DNA from: Impatiens glandulifera
Taxonomy: Eukaryota > Streptophyta > Magnoliopsida > Ericales > Balsaminaceae
NCBI RefSeq assembly: GCF_907164915.1
Contig: NC_061863.1
Location: 65,649,364 to 65,713,363, forward strand
DNA length: 64,000 bases
Direction of reading: 5' to 3'
Part shown: piece by piece, positions 62,816 through 64,000 of the stretch
Layout of the letters: the number at the start of each line of letters is the position of its first letter
How positions within the stretch are numbered: position 1 is the first letter of the stretch
The notes under the pieces: generated by a model
Told to the model about the DNA's origin: nothing
The model's input: only the letters and a program-made list of their open reading frames with translations
Databases searched by the model: none
Position numbers and translations under genes: made by a program

Positions 62816-63025
62816 CTGGTTGTAACGAAACAAAAGCCAATTCGAAAGTAAGCTACATGAAATACAAGTGCCGATTGGTTCTTCTTCAAGCTCTCTGCGG
62901 GAGAATTAACCCTAAAGACGAAGAAATGGTCTGTGAAATGAAAATCCTTCTCCGTAGTAGTCCGTATTACAAGAACCGATGGGAGAAAGATATGAGGGAG
63001 GGAGGCTACCAAGTTTACTCTCAGA
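62816..63025 (-). other. SYD: SYD 5' leader exon
   Basis: Donor ACCAG then GTAATAAC at 62815 joins it to the first coding exon, whose acceptor lies directly before the ATG (TTCAG then ATGGCAGC at 62146). Its upstream edge is either an acceptor (ATATTTTAG, AG at 63027-63026) or a transcription start just below the TATATATATAATATTTT box. It contains an AUG followed directly by a stop (ATGTAG, 62858-62853). Confidence 0.6.
62853..62858 (-). promoter_or_regulatory. Minimal AUG-stop upstream ORF in the SYD leader
   Basis: ATG immediately followed by TAG in the leader exon, 38 bases before the leader-intron donor. AUG-stop elements are known in plants (for example in the boron transporter NIP5;1 leader) to stall ribosomes. 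Relevance here is inferred. Confidence 0.45.
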
Positions 63026-63708
63026 CTAAAATATTATATATATATATTATAAATGAACTATTTAAATGACATAATATTATCAAAATTTAATTACTTGATC
63101 AAACTAAATCAATATCTACATTCTTCTATCACTATGAACCATTTCTTTCTCATTTTCAGATTATTATGTTAGTTTTTCCTTTATTTAAATAATTAATTTA
63201 AAACTAACTCATTTAAAATTGAACTGCAATTTTTAAAAATTGACATTTAATTTTGAATCATATCTTCTGCAAACCACAGTCAGAAATAGTATTTTGAACC
63301 AATCAAAATAACAACGGCGATCAAATTTGTTGTTCCAGATTGGGTGTTCCACCCTATATACCTACACTCTGTTACAATTATTAGTTTCATGATAGGTAAA
63401 AAATATATAAAATTGAAATAAATAGTTTCATAAAAAAATATATTTGTGAATAATATATACAAAATCAAATTAGAATCTATACCAAAAAAAATTGTCTAAA
63501 TACAAAATATTTGAAGTAATCCATCCACCTGTCAATTGAATCCTTAGTGCACAAGTCAGAATAGAAATCATACAATCAGAATAGATACAAGTATGGAAGC
63601 TTTCAAAATTTAGATCTAACAAAAAAAACAGATCTACTACATAGGAAAAAATTAAGGACAAAAGTAATGAAGAAAAATACTAATACCACCAAACCCTTGA
63701 AGTTTTAC
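63026..63708. other. AT-rich stretch upstream of the SYD leader exon
   Basis: AT-rich with no coding-like frame. It could be a first leader intron of SYD (donor AAAAAAG then GTAAAAC at 63708; acceptor ATATTTTAG at 63026) or simply SYD promoter DNA; the (TA)n-rich 63032-63050 resembles a TATA region. Confidence 0.4.
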
Positions 63709-63970
63709 CTTTTTTGAGATTTGTGGTAAATGGTTTGAATTTTTCCTCCTTTTTCTCTTCATCTCCGCTCCGCCATCTAATCAAGGGAAAAAAAGATAGA
63801 GTGACGGATCGATCTTTTTCGAAAGATATAAACTACTTGGGTTCAATCGATGGAGACGATGTGTGTATAGCTGGAAGCGATGTGTTTGTGAAGATGGGAA
63901 GCAACGAAACGAAAATGGAGATCTATTTGATACGCCGTTTTTTAGCCTCCATCGAGCTAAATTGGACATC
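63709..63970 (-). other. Possible first exon (SYD leader or start of another minus-strand gene)
   Basis: GC-richer than its surroundings. It contains ATGGCGGAGCGGAGATGA (63776-63759, a five-codon frame) overlapping a second ATG at 63762. That opens an 18-codon basic frame (MKRKRRKNSNHLPQISKK) running to a good donor, AAAAAAG then GTAAAAC. If spliced to the leader exon at 63025 the second frame would continue 37 codons and stop, making an upstream ORF of about 55 codons. No independent gene is recognised downstream. Confidence 0.4.
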
Positions 63971-64000
63971 GCCTCCAAGTGATATAGTAAACCTATTTTT

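Noticed and set aside
62812..63069. Protein-coding frames on either strand around the SYD leader exon
   Set aside because: The region has clear leader-exon splice structure feeding the SYD start codon, and the frames have no recognisable features.

Overview
The window is nuclear DNA from a flowering plant, most likely a eudicot. The genes are rich in short GT-AG introns, the intergenic DNA is very AT-rich, and the gene set is plant-specific: extensins, an RBP45/47-type RNA-binding protein, a TFIIIA gene carrying the plant 5S rRNA-mimic exon, an HMA5-type copper ATPase and the SPLAYED chromatin remodeler. Nothing in it fixes the family or species. Splice sites below were read by eye from GT/AG signals. 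In every multi-exon gene the exon phases add up to one uninterrupted reading frame.

Layout. 0.8-6.5 kb (-): an RBP45/47-like protein with three RRMs and eight coding exons. 7.8-13.4 kb: a tandem duplication of about 2.3 kb units, each holding an extensin gene on the minus strand. The left copy is a pseudogene and the right copy is intact. 15.9-18.4 kb (-): transcription factor IIIA with nine zinc fingers; its second coding intron contains a 184-nt alternative exon with an unmistakable 5S rRNA mimic (P5SM). 20.6-21.8 kb (+): a third extensin in the opposite orientation with almost perfectly homogenised 60-bp repeats. 23.7 kb (+): tRNA-Ala(AGC), followed by a SINE-like sequence. 24.6-24.9 kb: a stray copy of extensin upstream DNA with no gene attached.

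26.0-28.7 kb (-): mitochondrial ADP/ATP carrier with a leader intron. 30.5-36.6 kb (-): HMA5-like Cu(+)-ATPase, 960 aa. 39.9-40.8 kb: a patch of duplicated SINE-like sequence. 41.2-42.0 kb (-): single-exon mitochondrial CcmE haem chaperone. 42.9-63.0 kb, possibly to 63.9 kb (-): a complete SYD (SWI/SNF2) gene with 34 coding exons and a predicted protein of 3241 aa. One intron probably uses a GC-AG splice pair, another holds a short inverted-repeat transposon with telomere-like DNA inside, and the C-terminal exon carries 153-bp coding repeats.

The genes do not form a pathway. The coherent themes are a local extensin family that has duplicated, inverted, decayed and homogenised around a TFIIIA gene, and a run of housekeeping genes (organelle carrier, metal pump, cytochrome c maturation, chromatin remodeling). 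The most interesting regulatory object is P5SM, which couples TFIIIA expression to the 5S rRNA/ribosomal protein L5 balance. Less expected observations are the conserved promoter motif of the extensin cluster, the orphan extensin upstream copy, and the minimal AUG-stop upstream ORF in the SYD leader.
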